Shown one piece after another: positions 27,501 through 41,000 of a stretch of 64,000 bases of DNA. The position numbers and the translations under genes were made by a program. The stretch's first letter is position 1; every line of letters starts with the position of its first letter. The notes under the pieces were generated by a model. That model searched no databases. It had not been told where the DNA came from and saw only the letters and a list, made by a program, of their open reading frames with translations. Source of the stretch: Acanthosepion esculentum (Eukaryota; Mollusca; Cephalopoda; Sepiida; Sepiidae); assembly GCA_964036315.1 (NCBI GenBank), contig OZ038510.1, positions 85,552,073-85,616,072 of the forward strand, given 5' to 3'.

Positions 27501-30500
27501 CATCAAATGGATTAGAAGAGGAAGTCTCTATTGATGTGGTCATCTAATGGATTAGAAGCGGAAGTCTCTATTGATGTGGACATCTAATGGATGAGAAGAG
27601 GAAGTCTCTATTGATGTGGTCATCTAATGGATTAGAAGAGGAAGTCTCTATTGATGTGGTCATCTAATGGATGAGAAGAGGAAGTCTAGTGATGTGGTCA
27701 TGTAATGGATTAGAAGAGGGAGTCTCTATTGATGTGGTCATCTAATGCATTAGAAGAGGAAGTCTCTATTGATGTGGTCATCTAATGGATGAGAAGAGGA
27801 AGTCTATTGATGTGGTCATGTAATGGATTAGAAGAGAGAGTCTCTATTGATGTGGTCATCTAATGGATGAGAAGAGGAAGTATCTATTGATGTGGTCATC
27901 TAATGGATGAGAAGAGGATGTCTATTGATGTGGTCATCTAATGGATGAGAAGAGGAAGTCACTATTGATGTGGCCATCTTATGGATTAGAAGAGGAAATC
28001 TCTATTGATGTGGTCATCTAATGGATGAGAAGAGGAAGTCTCTATTGATGTGGCCATCTAATGGATTAGAAGAGGAAGACTCTATTGATGTGGACATCAA
28101 ATGGATTAGAAGAGGAAGTCTATTGATTTGGTCATATAATGGTTTGGAAGAGGCAGTCTCTATTGATGTGGCCATCTAATGGATTAGAAGAGGATGACTC
28201 TATTGATGTGTTCATCTAATGGATGAGAAGCGGAAGTCTATTGATGTGGCCATCTAATGGATTAGAAGAGGATGACTCTATTGAAGTGGTCATCTAATGG
28301 ATGAGAAGAGGAAGTCTGTTGATGTGGTCATGTAATGGATTAGAAGAGGGAGTCTCTATTGATGTGGACATCTAATGGATTAGAAGAGGATGTCTCTATT
28401 GATGTGGTCATCTAATGGAAGAGGAGAGGAAATCTACTGATGTGGTCATCTAATGGATGAGAAGAGGAAGTCTCTATTGATGTGGTCATCTAATGGATGA
28501 GAAGAGGAAGTAACTATTGATGTGGCCATGTAATGGATTAGAAGAGGTAGTCTCTATTGATGTGGCCATCTAATGGATTAGAAGAGGAAGTCTCTATTGA
28601 TGTGGCCATATAATGGATTAGAAGAGGAAGTCTCTATTGATGTGGTCATCTAATGGATTAGAAGAGGAAGTCTCTATTGATGTGGTCATCTAATGGATTG
28701 AAGAGGCAGTCTCTATTGATGTGGCCATGTAATGGATGAGAAGAGGAAGTCACTCTTGATGTGGCCATCTTATGGATTAGAAGAGGAAATCTCTATTGAT
28801 GTGGTCATCTAATGGATGAGAAGAGGAAGTCTCTATTGATGTGGCCATCTAATGGATTAGAAGAGGAAGACTCTATTGATGTGGTCATCAAATGGATTAG
28901 AAGAGGAAGTCTATTGATGTGGTCATATAATGGATTAGAAGAGGCAGTCTCTATTGATGTGGCCATCTAATGGATTAGAAGAGGATGACTCTATAGATGT
29001 GGTCATCTAATGGATGAGAAGAGGAAGTCTATTGATGTGGTCATCTAATGGATTAGAAGAGGAAGTCCCTATTCATGTGGTCATCTAATGGATTTGATGA
29101 GGAAGTCTCTTTTGATGTGGCCATCTAATGGATTAGAAGAGGAGGTCTCTATTGATTTAGTCATCTAATGGATGAGAAGAGGAAGTCTATTGATGTGGTC
29201 ATGTAATGGATTAGAAGAGGGACTCTCTATTGATGTGGCCATCTAATGGATTAGAAGAGGATGTCTCTATTCATGTGGTCATCTAATGGATGAGAAGTGG
29301 AAGTCTATTGATGTGGTCATCTAATGGATGAGAAGAGGAAGTCTCTATTGATGTGGTCATCTAATGGACGAGAAGAGGAAGTCACTATTGATGTGGCCAT
29401 GTAATGGATTAGAAGAGGAAGTCTATATTGATGTGGTAATCTAATGGATGAGAAGAGGATGTCTCTGTTGATGTGGTCATCTAATGGATGAGAAGAGGAA
29501 GTCACTATTGATGTGGCCATCTAATGGATGAGAAGAGGAAGTCTCTATTGATGTGGTCATCTGATGGATTAGAAGAGGAAATCTCTATTGATGTGGTCAT
29601 CTAATGGATTAGAAGAGGAAGTCTCTATTGATGTGGCCATGTAATGGATTAGAAGAGAGAGTCTCTATTGATGTGGTCATCTAATGGATGAGAAGAGGAA
29701 GTCTCTATTGATGTGGTAATCTAATGGATGAGAAGAGGATGTCTATTGATGTGGTCATCTAATGGATGAGAAGAGGAAGTCACTATTGATGTGGCCATCT
29801 TATGGATTAGAAGAGGAAATCTCTATTGATGTGGTCATCTAATGGATGAGAAGAGGAAGTCTCTATTGATGCGGCCATCTAATGGATTAGAAGAGGAAGA
29901 CTCTATTGATGTGGTCATCAAATGGATTAGAAGAGGAAGTCTATTGATGTGGTCAAATAATGGAGTAGAAGAGGCAGTATCTATTGATGTGGCCATCTAA
30001 TGGATTAGAAGAGGATGTCTCTATTGATGTGGTCATCTAATGGATGAAAAGAGGAAGTCTATTGATGTGGTCATCTAATGGATTAGAAGAGGAAGTCTCT
30101 ATTCATGTGGTCATCTAATGGATTTGATGAGGATGTCTCTTTTGATGTGGCCATCTAATGGATTAGAAGAGGAGGTCTCTATTGATGTGGTCATCTAATG
30201 CATGAGAAGAGGAAGTCTATTGATGTGGTCATGTAATGTATTAGAAGAGGGACTCTCTATTGATGTGGCCATCTAATGGATTAGAAGAGGATGTCTCTAT
30301 TCATGTGGTCATCTAATGGATGAGAAGTGGAAGTCTATTGATGTGGTCATCTAATGGACGAGAAGAGGAAGTCTCTATTGATGTGGCCATTTAATTGATT
30401 AGAAGAGGAAGTCTCTCTTGATGTGGTCATCAAATGGATTAGAAGAGGAAGTCTATATTCATGTGGTCATGTAATGGATTACAAGAGGAAGTCTCTATTG

Positions 30501-33500
30501 ATGTGGTCATCTAATGGATTAGAAGAGGAAGTCTCTATTGATGTGGTCATCTAATGGATGAGAAGAGGAAATCTATTGATGTGGTCATCTAATGGATGAG
30601 AAGAGGAAGTCTCTATTGATGTGGTCATCTTATGGATGAGAAGAGGAAGTCACTATTGATGTGGCCATGTAATGGTTTAGAAGAGGAAGTCTCTATTGAT
30701 GTGGCCATCTAATGGATTAGAAGAGGAAGTCTCTATTGATGTGGCCATTTAATGGATTAGAAGAGGAAGTCTCTATTGATGTGGTCATCTAATGGATTAG
30801 AAGAGGAAGTCTCTATTGATGTGGTCATCTAATGGATTAGAAGAGGAAGTCTCTATTGATGTGGCCATGTAATGGATTAGAAGAGAAAGTCTCTATTGAT
30901 GTGGTCATCAAATGGATGAGAAGAGGAAGTCTCTATTGATGTGGTCATCTAATGGATGAGAAGAGGAAGTCTATTGATGTGGTCATCTAATGGATGAGAA
31001 GAGGAAGTCTCTATTGATGTGGTCATCTAATGGATTAGAAGTGGAAGTCTCTATTGATGTGGTCATCTAATGGATGAGAAGAGGAAGTCACTATTGATGT
31101 GGCCATGTAATGGATTAGAAGAGGAAGTCTCTATTGATGTGGCCATCTAATGGATTAGAAGAGGAGGTCTCTATTGATGTGGTCATCTAATGCATGAGAA
31201 GAGGAAGTCTATTGATGTGGTCATGTAATGTATTAGAAGAGGGACTCTCTATTGATGTGGCCATCAAATGGATTAGAAGAGGATGTCTCTATTCATGTGG
31301 TCATCTAATGGATGAGAAGTGGAAGTCTATTGATGTGGTCAGCTAATGGATGAGAAGAGGAAGTTTCTATTGATGTGTTCATCAAATGGAGGAGAAGAGG
31401 AAGTCTCTATTGATGTGGCCATGTAATTTATTAGAAGAGGAAGTCTCTCTTGATGTGGTCATCAAATGGATTAGAAGAGGAAGTCTATATTGATGTGGTC
31501 ATCTAATGTATTAGAAGAGGAAGACTCTATTGATGTGGACATATAATGGATGAGAAGAGGAAGTCTATTGATGTGGTCATCTAATGGATGAGAAGAGGAA
31601 GCCTCTATTGATGTGGCCATCTAATGGATTAGAAGAGGAAGTCTCAATTGATGTGGTCATCTAATGGATTAGAAGAGGAGGTCTCTATTGATGTGGCCAT
31701 GTAATGGATTAGAAGAGGAAGTTTCTATTGATGTGGTCTTATAATGGATTAGAAGAGGAAGTCTCTATTGAAGTGGTCATCTAATGGATGAGAAGAGGAA
31801 GTCTATTGATGAGGTCATCTAATGGATGAGAAGAGGAAGTCCCTATTCATGTGGTCATCTAAGGGATTAGAAGAGGAAGTCTCTATTGATGTGGTCATCT
31901 AATGGATTAGAAGAGGAAGTCTCTATTGATGTGGCCATGTGATGGATTAGAAGAGGAAGTCTCTATTGATGTGGTCATCTAATGGATTAGAAGAGGAAGT
32001 CTCTATTGATGTGGTCATCTAATGGATTAGAAGAGGAAGTCTCTATTGATGTGGCCATGTAATGGATTAGAAGAGAGAGTCTCTATTGATGTGGTCATCT
32101 AATGGATGAGAAGAGGAAGTCTCTATTGATGTGGTCATCTAATGGATGAGAAGAGGATGTCTATTGATGTGGTCATCTAATGTATGAGAAGAGGAAGTCT
32201 CTATTGATGTGGCCATCTAATGGATTAAAAGAGGAAATCTCTATTGATGTGGTCATCTAATGGATGAGAGGAGGAAGTCTCTATTGATGTGGCCATCTAA
32301 TGGTTTAGAAGAGGAAGTTTCTATTGATGTGGTCATCTAATGGATGAGAAGAGGAAGTATATTGATGTGGTCATCTAATGGATGAGAATAGGAAGTCTCT
32401 ATTGATGTGGTCATGTAATGGATTAGAAGTGGATGTCTCTATTGATGTGGTCATCTAATGGATGAGAAGAGGAAGTCACTATTGATGTGGCCATGTAATG
32501 GATTAGAAGAGGAAGTCTCTATTGATGTGGCCATCTAATGGATTAGAAGAGGGAGACTCTATTGATGTGGTCATCTAATGGATGAGAAGAGGAAGTCTCT
32601 ATTGATGTGGTCATCTAATGGATTAGAAGAGGAAGTCTCTATTGATGTGGTCGTCTAATGGATTAGAAGAGGCAGTCTCTATTGATGTGGTCATCTAATG
32701 GACGAGAAGAGGAAGTCACTATTGATGTGGCCCTGTAATAGATTAGAAGAGGAAGTCTCTATTGATGTGTCCATCTAATGGATTAGATGAGGAAGTCTCT
32801 ATTGATGTGGCCATATAATGGATTTGAAGAGGAAGTCTCTATTGATGTGGTCATCTGATGGATTAGAAGAGGAAGTCTCTATTGATGTGGTCATCTAATG
32901 GATTAGAAGAGGCAGTCTCTATTGATGTGGCCATGTAATGGATGAGAAGAGGATGTCTTTTTATGTGGTCATCTAATGGATGAGAAGAGGAAGTCTCTAT
33001 TGATGTGGCCATTTAATGCATTAGAAGAAGAAGACTCTATTGATGTGGTCATCTAATGGATGAGAAGAGGAAGTCTATTGATGTGGTCATCTAATGGATG
33101 AGAAGAGGAAGTCTCTATTGATGTGGCCATGTAATGGATTTGAAGAGGAAGTCTCTACTGATGTGTTCATATAATGGATTAGAAGAGGCAGTCTCTATTG
33201 ATGTGGCAATCTAATGGATTAGAAGAGGATGTCTCTATTGATGTGGTCATCTAATGGATGAGAAGAGGAAGCCTATTGATGTGGTCATCTAATGGATTAG
33301 AAGAGGAAGTCTCTATTCATGTGGTCATCTAATGGATTTGATGAGGAAGTCTCTTTTGATGTGGCCATCTAATGGATTAGAAGAGGAGGTCTCTATTGAT
33401 GTGGTCATCTAATGGATGAGAAGAGGAAGTCTATTGATGTGGTCATGTAATGGATTAGAAGAGGGAGTCTCTATTGATGTGGCCATCTAATGGATTAGAA

Positions 33501-34980
33501 GAGGATGTCTCTATTAATGTGGTCATCTAATGGATGAGAAGAGGAAGTCACTATTGATGTGGCCATGTAATGGATTAGAAGAGGAAGTCTCTCTTGATGT
33601 GGTCATCAAATGGATTAGAAAAGGAAGTCTCTATTGATGTGGTCATCTAATGGATTAGAAGCGGAAGTCTCTATTGATCTGGACATCTAATGGATGAGAA
33701 GAGGAATCTATTGATGTGGTCATGTAATGGATTAGAAGAGGGAGTCTCTATTGATGTGGACATCTAATGGAATAGAAGAGGTAGTCTCTATTGATATGGC
33801 CATCTAATGGATTAAAAGCGAAAGTCTCTATTGATGTGGCCATATAATGGATTAGAAGAGGAAGTCTCTATTGATGTCGTCATCTAATGGATTAGAAGAG
33901 GAAGTCTCTATTGATGTGGTCATCTCATGGATTAGAAGAGGCAGTCTCTATTGATGTGTCCATGTAATGGATTAGAAGAGAGAGTCTCTATTGATGTGGT
34001 CATCTAATGGATGAGAAGAGGAAGTATCTATTGATGTGGTCATCTAATGGATGAGAAGAGGAAGTCTATTGATGTGGTCATGTAATGGATTAGAAGAGTG
34101 AGTCTCTATTGATGTGGACATCTAATGGATTAGAAGAGGTAGTCACTATTGATGTGGTCATCTATTGGATTAGAAGAGAAAGTCTCTATTGATGTGACCA
34201 TCTAATGGATTAGAAGAGGATGACTCTATTGATGTGGTCATCTAATGGATGAGAAGAGGAAGTCTATTGATGTGGTCATCTAATGGATTAGAAGAGGGAG
34301 TCTCTATTGATGTGGACATCTAATGGATTAGAAGAGGATGTCTCTATTGATGTGGTCATCTAATGGATTAGAAGCGGAAGTCTATATTGATGTGGTCATC
34401 TAATGGATGTGAAGAGGAAGTCTCTATTGATGTGGTCATCTAATGTATTAGAAGAGGAAGTCTCTATTGATGTGGTCATCTAATGGATGAGAAGAGGAAG
34501 TCTATTGATGTGGTCATGTAATGGATTAGAAGAGGGAGTCTCTATTGATGTGGACATCTAATGGATTAGAAGAGGATGTCTATTGATGTGGTCATCTAAT
34601 GTATGAGAAGAGGAAGTCTCTATTGATGTGGCCATCTAATGGATTAGAAGAGGAAATCTCTATTGATGTGGTCATCTAATGGATGAGAAGCGGAAGTCTC
34701 TATTGATGTGGCCATCTAATTGTTTAGAAGAGGAAGTCTCTATTGATGTGGTCATCTAATGGATGAGAAGAGGAAGTCTATTGATGTGGTCATCTAATGG
34801 ATGAGAAGAGGAAGTCTCTATTGATGTGGTCATCTAATGGATTAGAAGTGGAAGTCTCTATAGATGTGGTCATCTAATGGATGAGAAGAGGAAGTCACTA
34901 TTGATGTGGCCATGTAATGGATTAGAAGAGGAAGTCTCTATTGATGTGGCCATCTAATGGATTAGAAGAGGGAGACTCTA

Positions 34981-36680
34981 TTGATGTGGTCATCTAATGG
35001 ATGAGAAGAGGAAGTCTCTATTGATGTGGTCATCTAATGGATTAGAAGAGGAAGTCTCTATTGATGTGGTCGTCTAATGGATGAGAAGAGGAAGTCTATT
35101 GATGTGGTCATGTAATGGATTAGAGGAGGGAGTCTCTATTGATGTGGACATCTAATGGATTAGAAGAGGATGTCTCTATTGATGTGGTCATCTAATGGAT
35201 GAGAAGAGGAAATCTATTGATGTGGTCATCTAATGTATGAGAAGAGGAAGTCCCTATTGATGTGGTCATCTAATGGACGAGAAGAGGAAGTCACTATTGA
35301 TGTGGCCATGTAATGGATTAGAAGAGGAAGTCTCTATTGATGTGGCCATCTAATGGATTAGAAGAGGAAGTCTCTATTGATGTGGCCATATAATGGATTT
35401 GAAGAGGAAGTCTCTATTGATGTGGTCATCTAATGGATGAGAAGAGGATGTCTTTTTATGTGGTCATCTAATGGATGAGAAGAGGAAGTCACTATTGATG
35501 TGGCCATCTTATGGATTAGAAGAGGAAATCTCTATTGATGTGGTCATCTAATGGATGAGAAGAGGAAGTCTCTATTGATGTGGCCATCTAATGCATTAGA
35601 AGAGGAAGACACTATTGATGTGGTCATCTAATGGATGAGAAGAGGAAGTCTATTGATGTGGTCATCTAATGGATGAGAAGAGGAAGTCTCTATTGATGTG
35701 GCCATGTAATGGATTTGAAGAGGAAGTCTCTATTGATGTGGTCATATAATGGATTAGAAGAGGCAGTCTCTATTGATGTGGCCATCTAATGGATTAGAAG
35801 AGGATGTCTCTATTGATGTGGTCATCTAATGGATGAGAAGAGGAAGTCTCTATTGATGTGGTCATCTAATGGATTAGAAGAGGAAGTCTCTATTGATGTG
35901 GTCGTCTAATGGATGAGAAGAGGAAGTCTATTGATGTGGTCATGTAATGGATTAGAGGAGGGAGTCTCTATTGATGTGGACATCTAATGGATTAGAAGAG
36001 GATGTCTCTATTGATGTGGTCATCTAATGGATGAGAAGAGGAAATCTATTGATGTGGTCATCTAATGTATGAGAAGAGGAAGTCCCTATTGATGTGGTCA
36101 TCTAATGGACGAGAAGAGGAAGTCACTATTGATGTGGCCATGTAATGGATTAGAAGAGGAAGTCTCTATTGATGTGGCCATCTAATGGATTAGAAGAGGA
36201 AGTCTCTATTGATGTGGCCATATAATGGATTTGAAGAGGAAGTCTCTATTGATGTGGTCATCTAATGGATGAGAAGAGGATGTCTTTTTATGTGGTCATC
36301 TAATGGATGAGAAGAGGAAGTCACTATTGATGTGGCCATCTTATGGATTAGAAGAGGAAATCTCTATTGATGTGGTCATCTAATGGATGAGAAGAGGAAG
36401 TCTCTATTGATGTGGCCATCTAATGCATTAGAAGAAGAAGACACTATTGATGTGGTCATCTAATGGATGAGAAGAGGAAGTCTATTGATGTGGTCATCTA
36501 ATGGATGAGAAGAGGAAGTCTCTATTGATGTGGCCATGTAATGGATTTGAAGAGGAAGTCTCTATTGATGTGGTCATATAATGGATTAGAAGAGGCAGTC
36601 TCTATTGATGTGGCCATCTAATGGATTAGAAGAGGATGTCTCTATTGATGTGGTCATCTAATGGATGAGAAGAGGAAGCC
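34981..36680. repeat. Higher-order tandem duplication inside the satellite, period 832 bp
   Basis: GGTCGTCTAATGG (C at 35071 and 35903) and the short unit TCTTTTTATGTGG (35451 and 36283) are both 832 bp apart, and the sequences between them match apart from single changes. The copies diverge at about 35848/36680 (GAAGTCTC against GAAGCC). Confidence 0.9.
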
Positions 36681-38080
36681 TATTGATGTGGTCATCTAAT
36701 GGATTAGAAGAGGAAGTCTCTATTCATGTGGTCAGCTAATGGATTTGATGAGGAAGTCTCTTTTGATGTGGCCATCTAATGGATTAGAAGAGGAGGTCTC
36801 TATTGATGTGGTCATCTAATGGATGAGAAGTGGAAGTCTATTGATGTGGTCATGTAATGGATTAGAAGAGGGAGTCTCTATTGATGTGGCCATCTAATGG
36901 ATTAGAAGAGGATGTCTCTATTAATGTGGTCAGCTAATGGATGAGAAGAGGAAGTCACTATTGATGTGGCCATGTAATGGATTAGAAGAGGAAGTCTCTC
37001 TTGATGTGGTCATCAAATGGATTAGAAGAGGAAGTCTCTATTGATGTGGTCATCTAAGGGATTATAAGCGGAAGTCTCTATTGATCTGGACATCTAATGG
37101 ATGAGAAGAGGAAGTCTATTGATGTGGTCATGTAATGGATTAGAAGAGGGAGTCTCTATTGATGTGGACATCTAATGGATTAGAAGAGGTAGTCACTATT
37201 GATGTGGCCATCTAATGGATTAGAAGAGGAAGTCTCTATTGATGTGGCCATATAATGGATAAGAAGAGGAAGTCTCTATTGATGTGGTCATCTAATGGAT
37301 TAGAAGAGGAAGTCTCTATTGATGTGGTCATCTAATGGATTAGAAGAGGCAGTCTCTATTGATGTGGCCATGTAATGGATTAGAAGAGAGAGTCTCTATT
37401 GATGTGGTCATCTAATGGATGAGAAGAGGAAGTATCTATTGATGTGGTCATCTAATGGATGAGAAGAGGATGTCTATTGATGTGGTCATCTAATGGATGA
37501 GAAGAGGATGTCTATTGATGTGGTCATCTAATGGATGAGAAGAGGAAGTCACTATTGGTGTGGCCATCTTATGGATTAGAAGAGGAAATCTCTATTGATG
37601 TGGTCATCTAATGGATGAGAAGAGGAAGTCTCTATTGATGTGGCCATCTAATGGATTAGAAGAGGAAGACTCTATTGATGTGGTCATCAAATGGATTAGA
37701 AGCGGAAGTCTATTGATGTGGTCATATAATGGATTGGAAGAGGCAGTCTCTATTGATGTGGCCACCTAATGGATTAGAAGAGGATGACTCTATTGATGTG
37801 GTCATCTAATGGATGAGAAGAGGAAATCTATTGATGTGGTCATCTAATGGATTAGAAGAGGGAGTCTCTATTGATGTGGACATCTAATGGATTAGAAGAG
37901 GATGTCTCTATTGATGTGGTCATCTAATGGATTAGAAGCGGAAGTCTCTATTGATGTGGTCATATAATGGATGAGAAGAGGAAGTCTCTATTGATGTGGT
38001 CATCTAATGGATTAGAAGAGGATGTCTCTATTGATGTGGTCATCTAATGGATTAGAAGCGGAAGTCTCTATTGATGTGGT

Positions 38081-41000
38081 CGTCTAATGGATGAGAAGAG
38101 GAAGACTATTGATGTGGTCATGTAATGGATTAGAAGAGGGAGTCTCTATTGATGTGGACATCTAATGGATTAGAAGAGGATGTCTCTATTGATGTGGTCA
38201 TCTAATGGATGAGAAGAGGAAATCTATTGATGTGGTCATCTAATGTATGAGAAGAGGAAGTCCCTATTGATGTGGTCATCTAATGGACGAGAAGAGGAAG
38301 TCACTATTGATGTGGCCATGTAATGGATTAGAAGAGGAAGTCTCAATTGATGTGGCCATCTAATGGATTAGAAGAGGAAGTCTCTATTGATGTGGCCATA
38401 TAATGGATTTGAAGAGGAAGTCTCTATTGATGTGGTCATCTAATGGATGAGAAGAGGATGTCTTTTTATGTGGTCATCTAATGGATGAGAAGAGGAAGTC
38501 ACTATTGATGTGGCCATCTTATGGATTAGAATAGGAAATCTCTATTGATGTGGTCATCTAATGGATGAGAAGAGGAAGTCTCTATTGATGTGGCCATCTA
38601 ATGCATTAGAAGAGGAAGACTCTATTGATGTGGTCATCTAATGGATGAGAAGAGGAAGTCTATTGATGTGGTCATCTAATGGATGAGAAGAGGAAGTCTC
38701 TATTGATGTGGCCATGTAATGGATTTGAAGAGGAAGTCTCTATTGATGAGGTCATATAATGGATTAGAAGAGGCAGTCTCTATTGATGTGGCCATCTAAT
38801 GGATTAGAAGAGGATGTCTCTATTGAAGTGGTCATCTAATGGATGAGAAGAGGAAGCCTATTGATGTGGTCATCTAATGGATTAGAAGAGGAAGTCTCTA
38901 TTCATGTGGTCATCTAATGGATTTGATGAGGGAGTCTCTTTTGATGTGGCCATCTAATGGATTAGAAGAGGAGGTCTCTATTGATGTGGTCATCTAATGG
39001 ATGAGAAGAGGAAGTCTATTGATGTGGTCATGTAATGGATTAGAAGAGGGAGTCTCTATTGATGTGGCCATCTAATGGATTAGAAGAGGATGTCTCTATT
39101 AATGTGGTCAGCTAATGGATGAGAAGAGGAAGTCACTATTGATGTGGCCATGTAATGGATTAGAAGAGGAAGTCTCTCTTGATGTGGTCATCAAATGGAT
39201 TAGAAGAGGAAGTCTCTATTGATGTGGTCATCTAATGGATTAGAAGCGGAAGTCTCTATTGATGTGGTCATCTAATGGATGAGAAGAGGAAGTCTCTATT
39301 GATGTGGTCATCTAATGGATTAGAAGAGGAAGTCTCTATTGATGTGGTCGTCTAATGGATGAGAAGAGGAAGACTATTGATGTGGTCATGTAATGGATTA
39401 GAAGAGGGAGTCTCTATTGATGTGGACATCTAATGGATTAGAAGAGGATGTCTCTATTGATGTGGTCATCTAATGGATGAGAAGAGGAAATCTATTGATG
39501 TGGTCATCTAATGTATGAGAAGAGGAAGTCCCTATTGATGTGGTCATCTAATGGACGAGAAGAGGAAGTCACTATTGATGTGGCCATGTAATGGATTAGA
39601 AGAGGAAGTCTCTATTGATGTGGCCATCTAATGGATTAGAAGAGGAAGTCTCTATTGATGTGGCCATATAATGGATTTGAAGAGGAAGTCTCTATTGATG
39701 TGGTCATCTAATGGATGAGAAGAGGATGTCTTTTTATGTGGTCATCTAATGGATGAGAAGAGGAAGTCACTATTGATGTGGCCATCTTATGGATTAGAAG
39801 AGGAAATCTCTATTGATGTGGTCATCTAATGGATGAGAAGAGGAAGTCTCTATTGATGTGGCCATCTAATGCATTAGAAGAGGAAGACTCTATTGATGTG
39901 GTCATCTAATGGATGAGAAGAGGAAGTCTATTGATGTGGTCATCTAATGGATGAGAAGAGGAAGTCTCTATTGATGTGGCCATGTAATGGATTTGAAGAG
40001 GAAGTCTCTATTGATGTGGTCATATAATGGATTAGAAGAGGCAGTCTCTATTGATGTGGCCATCTAATGGATTAGAAGAGGATGTCTCTATTGATGTGGT
40101 CATCTAATGGATTAGAAGAGGAAGTCTCTATTCATGTGGTCATCTAATGGATTTGATGAGGAAGTCTCTTTTGATGTGGCCATGTAATGGATTAGAAGAG
40201 GAGGTCTCTATTGATGTGGTCATCTAATGGATGAGAAGAGGAAGTCTATTGATGTGGTCATGTAATGGATTAGAAAAGGGAGTCTCTATTGATGTGGCCA
40301 TCTAATGGATTAGAAGAGGATGTCTCTATTAATGTGGTCAGCTAATGGATGAGAAGAGGAAGTCACTATTGATGTGGCCATGTAATGGATTAGAAGAGGA
40401 AGTCTCTCTTGATGTGGTCATCAAATGGATTAGAAGAGGAAGTCTCTATTGATGTGGTCATCTAAGGGATTATAAGCGGAAGTCTCTATTGATCTGGACA
40501 TCTAATGGATGAGAAGAGGAAGTCTATTGATGTGGTCATGTAATGGATTAGAAGAGGGAGTCTCTATTGATGTGGACATCTAATGGATTAGAAGAGGTAG
40601 TCACTATTGATGTGGCCATCTAATGGATTAGAAGAGGAAGTCTCTATTGATGTGACCATATAATGGATAAGAAGAGGAAGTCTCTATTGATGTGGTCATC
40701 TAATGGATTAGAAGAGGAAGTCTCTATTGATGTGGTCATCTAATGGATTAGAAGAGGCAGTCTCTATTGATGTGGCCATGTAATGGATTTGAAGAGAGAG
40801 TCTCTATTGATGTGGTCATCTAATGGATGAGAAGAGGAAGTATCTATTGATGTGGTCATCTAATGTATGAGAAGAGGATGTCTATTGATGTGGTCATCTA
40901 ATGGATGAGAAGAGGAAGTCACTATTGGTGTGGCCATCTTATGGATTAGAAGAGGAAATCTCTATTGATGTGGTCATTTAATGGATGAGAAGAGGAAGTC